From positions 310,001 to 374,000 of the forward strand of contig NZ_SDHY01000003.1 of assembly GCF_004118285.1 (NCBI RefSeq): a stretch of 64,000 nucleotides of DNA. The letters are read 5' to 3'. This DNA comes from Aquirufa rosea (lineage in GTDB: Bacteria; Bacteroidota; Bacteroidia; Cytophagales; Spirosomataceae). The position numbers were made by a program, and so were the translations under genes. Position 1 is the first letter of the stretch; each line of letters starts with the position of its first letter. Shown here one piece after another: positions 61,564 to 64,000 of the stretch. The notes under the pieces were generated by a model, which was given only the letters and a program-made list of their open reading frames with translations, had not been told where the DNA came from and searched no databases.

Positions 61564-64000
61564 ATGAAACACTCTACTTTAGGCAAATCGATGTGCCTTT
61601 TACTACTTTCCTGCTTTACTTTCGGTTACTTACAGGGTAATGCTCAGGCTCCTGACGAAAATCGATTCGTGAAGTCTGTATTAAATGAAAAATTAGATGA
61701 ACCCATGGAAATGGCTTTTTTGCCAGATGGTCGAATTTTATTTGTAGAAAGAAAAGGAGATGTTAAACAATACAATCCTGCTACGAAAGAAACGAAGGTT
61801 ATTGCTCATATTGTAGTCAATACTAAATATAAAAATCGGGTAGGTTTTGTACGTGAAGCGGAAGAGGGATTAATGGGGATCGCAGTGGATCCTAATTTTA
61901 AAGTAAATCACTGGTTATACCTATACTATGCACATCCAACGGAGAGCAAGCACATTTTAGCTCGTATGGAGTTGAAGGGTGAGGAGTTATTGGTAGACCA
62001 GCAAAAAGTGATGTTGGAAGTACCTACTCAACGAGAGGAATGTTGCCACACAGGTGGAGGTATGGCTTTTGATAAATCAGGAAACTTGTTTCTAACCGTT
62101 GGTAATAATACTAGTAATAGTAATTCAGACGGTTATGCACCGATTGATGAACGTCCTGGACAAGCTTATTGGGATGATCAGCGTGGAGCAGCCAATACCA
62201 ACAATCTATTAGGAAAGATTTTACGTATTCACCCAGAGAAGGATGGTACTTACACCATTCCCAAAGGAAATTTATTCCCTGTAGGCACACCTAAAACTCG
62301 TCCGGAGATTTATACTATGGGACACCGTAATCCATGGAGAGTCAGTGTTGACTCAAAAACAGGTTATATCTATTGGGGAGAAGTTGGACCAGATGCTTCG
62401 GTAGATTCTGACCGTGGTCCAAGAGGTTATGATGAGTTTAACCAAGCTAAAGGTCCAGGATTTTTTGGCTGGCCTTATTTCATAGGGGATAACAAAGCCT
62501 ATGCCGATTACAATTTTGAGAATACAAATATTGGACCACGTTTTAATCCTGAAAAGCCAATCAATGATTCACCGAATAATGATGGTTTAAAAGAATTGCC
62601 TGCTGCTCAAAAGGCATTTATTTGGTATCCTTATGGAACTTCAGATGAATTCCCATTGGTAGGTGCATCAGGTAGAAGTGCTACAGGTGGTCCTGTGTAC
62701 CGTCGTGCTGATTTTCCTGCCACGGCTAAACGAGCTTTCCCGTCATATTATGAGGGAAAATGGTTGATCGTTGAGTTTATGCGTGGTTGGATTATGGCCG
62801 TTACGTTAGATGAAAACGGTAATTATAAATCCATGGAGCGTTTCTTGCCAAGTCAAAGTTTTGGCAGTGCTATCGATATGAAATTTAGTCCAGATGGAGA
62901 TTTATATGTTTTGGAATATGGCTCTGCTTGGTTTAAGGGAAATGATAACGCAAGATTAGTGAAAATCGAATATCAAGGTGGAAACAGAAAACCTGCTGTA
63001 GAAATTAGTGCGAGTAAATTAAGTGGGGCTTCTCCATTTAAAACAAAATTATCTTCTGAAGGTACCAAAGATTATGATGGAGATAAGTTGACTTATACTT
63101 GGACCGTTAAAAAACAAGGTAAGCTTGTTAAGACTTTGCAAGGCCCATCTCCTGAATTAGCCTTAGCTGAACCTGGAAAATACCAAGTAAGTTTAAAGGC
63201 AACGGATCCTAAGGGATTGAGTAATTCGGCATCTTTAGAGGTTCAGGTGGGTAATGAATCTCCAAACGTGGATATCGTCGTGCCTAGTGGCAATAAGTCG
63301 TTCTATTTCCCGGGCCAAAAATTAGCTTATCAAGTTAAAGTAGAAGATAAAGAAGATGGTGTACTCGGAAAAGGTATTGCTCCTGAATCAGTAGCGGCTA
63401 CCATCGATTACATTGCCTCGGGATATGACCCCATTGAAATGTCTCAAAGTCACCGCAAGGCAGACAGCGATTTATTTGCTTCAGCAGGATTGAAATTAAT
63501 CAATCAAAGTGATTGTAAATCATGCCATATTGCCAATGTTCGTTCAGTGGGACCTAGCTACCAAGAAATCGCATCCAAATACAAAGGTCAAAATGTAGTT
63601 GATCAATTAGCCGCTAAGGTTATTGCAGGTGGAATGGGAGTTTGGGGAGAACATGCTATGAGTGCGCACCCTCAAATCTCTAAAGCTGATGCTAAATCCA
63701 TGGTTAATTATATTTTGAGTTTAGGTGATAAAAAAGCGAATAATAACATTCCATTGGCGGGCGAAATTGATGCTGTCGTTCCTAAGGAGCATGTGGGAAC
63801 CAAAGGAGTATTTGTAGTTCGTGCAACCTATTTGGATAAAGGAAATAATAAAATTGCCCCAGCTCAATCGGAGAAGTGGTTGTTATTACGTCATCCTGCC
63901 TTAGATCCAGAGAAAGCAGATTTACGTTTTGGAATTCAGCAGTTGATTACCCCTGCACGCGCCACTAACATGGTGGGCCAAAATCCATATATTGCTTACA
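61564..64000 (+). CDS. PQQ-type sugar dehydrogenase fused to PKD and cytochrome c (3' end cut by window)
   Basis: Open frame of at least 812 codons that runs to the end of the window. Signal peptide MKHSTLGKSMCLLLLSCFTF with a cleavage near NAQ. A glucose/sorbosone dehydrogenase-type beta-propeller at about 35-475 shows EPMEMAFLPDGRILFVE, CCHTGGGMAFDKSGNLFLTV and MGHRNPWRVSV. A PKD-like domain lies at about 480-560. A c-type cytochrome follows with CKSCH (Cys651-His655), IRSVGPSYQEIASKYKG-like text and a Met-containing AHPQISKAD loop. It is predicted to be periplasmic: a sugar dehydrogenase passing electrons to its own haem. An ATG at 61546 is also possible. Confidence 0.85.
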   Translation, partial: MKHSTLGKSMCLLLLSCFTFGYLQGNAQAPDENRFVKSVLNEKLDEPMEMAFLPDGRILFVERKGDVKQYNPATKETKVIAHIVVNTKYKNRVGFVREAEEGLMGIAVDPNFKVNHWLYLYYAHPTESKHILARMELKGEELLVDQQKVMLEVPTQREECCHTGGGMAFDKSGNLFLTVGNNTSNSNSDGYAPIDERPGQAYWDDQRGAANTNNLLGKILRIHPEKDGTYTIPKGNLFPVGTPKTRPEIYTMGHRNPWRVSVDSKTGYIYWGEVGPDASVDSDRGPRGYDEFNQAKGPGFFGWPYFIGDNKAYADYNFENTNIGPRFNPEKPINDSPNNDGLKELPAAQKAFIWYPYGTSDEFPLVGASGRSATGGPVYRRADFPATAKRAFPSYYEGKWLIVEFMRGWIMAVTLDENGNYKSMERFLPSQSFGSAIDMKFSPDGDLYVLEYGSAWFKGNDNARLVKIEYQGGNRKPAVEISASKLSGASPFKTKLSSEGTKDYDGDKLTYTWTVKKQGKLVKTLQGPSPELALAEPGKYQVSLKATDPKGLSNSASLEVQVGNESPNVDIVVPSGNKSFYFPGQKLAYQVKVEDKEDGVLGKGIAPESVAATIDYIASGYDPIEMSQSHRKADSDLFASAGLKLINQSDCKSCHIANVRSVGPSYQEIASKYKGQNVVDQLAAKVIAGGMGVWGEHAMSAHPQISKADAKSMVNYILSLGDKKANNNIPLAGEIDAVVPKEHVGTKGVFVVRATYLDKGNNKIAPAQSEKWLLLRHPALDPEKADLRFGIQQLITPARATNMVGQNPYIAY

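Noticed and set aside
1-64000. Prophage, IS element, integrase, CRISPR array or RNA genes
   Set aside because: No transposase, integrase, phage structural protein, direct repeat array, tRNA clover or rRNA sequence was recognised anywhere in the window.

Overview
The window looks like the chromosome of a free-living member of the Bacteroidota, most likely order Cytophagales (an Aquirufa/Flectobacillus/Spirosoma-type lineage; this placement is inference). The support is AT-rich coding DNA, SusC/SusD pairs, TonB receptors with a carboxypeptidase-like N-terminal domain, -7 elements of the TAnnTTTG type, few Shine-Dalgarno sequences, and an arginine pathway that uses N-succinylornithine transcarbamylase. 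No rRNA, tRNA, CRISPR array, prophage or insertion sequence was seen.

Layout. 1-2448 (-): arginine genes argF', argB and a partial argE-type deacylase. 2.5-7.9 kb: a GNAT acetyltransferase, a TonB-dependent receptor, a polyprenyl diphosphate synthase and a patatin. 8-10 kb: frr, pyrH and a carotenoid ketolase (crtW). 10-17.9 kb: a GH43 enzyme, DUF2851, EamA, dusB, a CPBP protease, DUF2007 and cdsA. 17.9-25.1 kb (-): a compact RiPP cluster. 25.3-28.4 kb (-): pgeF and an FAD dehydrogenase pair. 28.6-33.6 kb: mutS, nadK, a CBS protein and a hydrolase. 33.7-41.4 kb: an FAD amine oxidase-like enzyme, vanadium haloperoxidase, truncated haemoglobin, a NagX-like membrane protein, and a GHMP kinase/nucleotidyltransferase/GntP permease group. 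41.6-51.1 kb: two SusC/SusD pairs. 51.5-55.6 kb: M13 and S9 peptidases. 55.7-64 kb: Gfo/Idh/MocA oxidoreductase, sugar isomerase-like protein, intradiol dioxygenase, CBS protein, diacylglycerol kinase-like protein, an ArsC-like phosphatase, an NTF2-like protein, and a truncated PQQ-type dehydrogenase fused to cytochrome c.

Main discovery. The 17.9-25.1 kb cluster is a thiazole/oxazole-modified peptide (TOMM) system. A 50-residue precursor gene at 25092-24940 (-) encodes the core STCTCTCTCC behind a 28-residue leader. It is followed by a hairpin with a short T-run, then by tightly packed genes for an E1/ThiF-like cyclodehydratase partner with two CxxC pairs, a YcaO cyclodehydratase ending in PxPxP, an exported TPR-like protein, a SagB-type azoline dehydrogenase, an M50 membrane protease and a TonB-dependent receptor. 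There is no ABC exporter, methyltransferase or obvious immunity gene. The receptor is translationally coupled to the synthesis genes, so the product may cross the outer membrane in a TonB-dependent way, as a metallophore or signal would.

Other points of interest are an Ala at the position that separates acetyl- from succinylornithine transcarbamylases, a near-perfect ArsR-like palindrome before the ArsC-like phosphatase gene, a palindrome on the haloperoxidase promoter, and a hairpin that buries the start codon of the DUF2851 gene.
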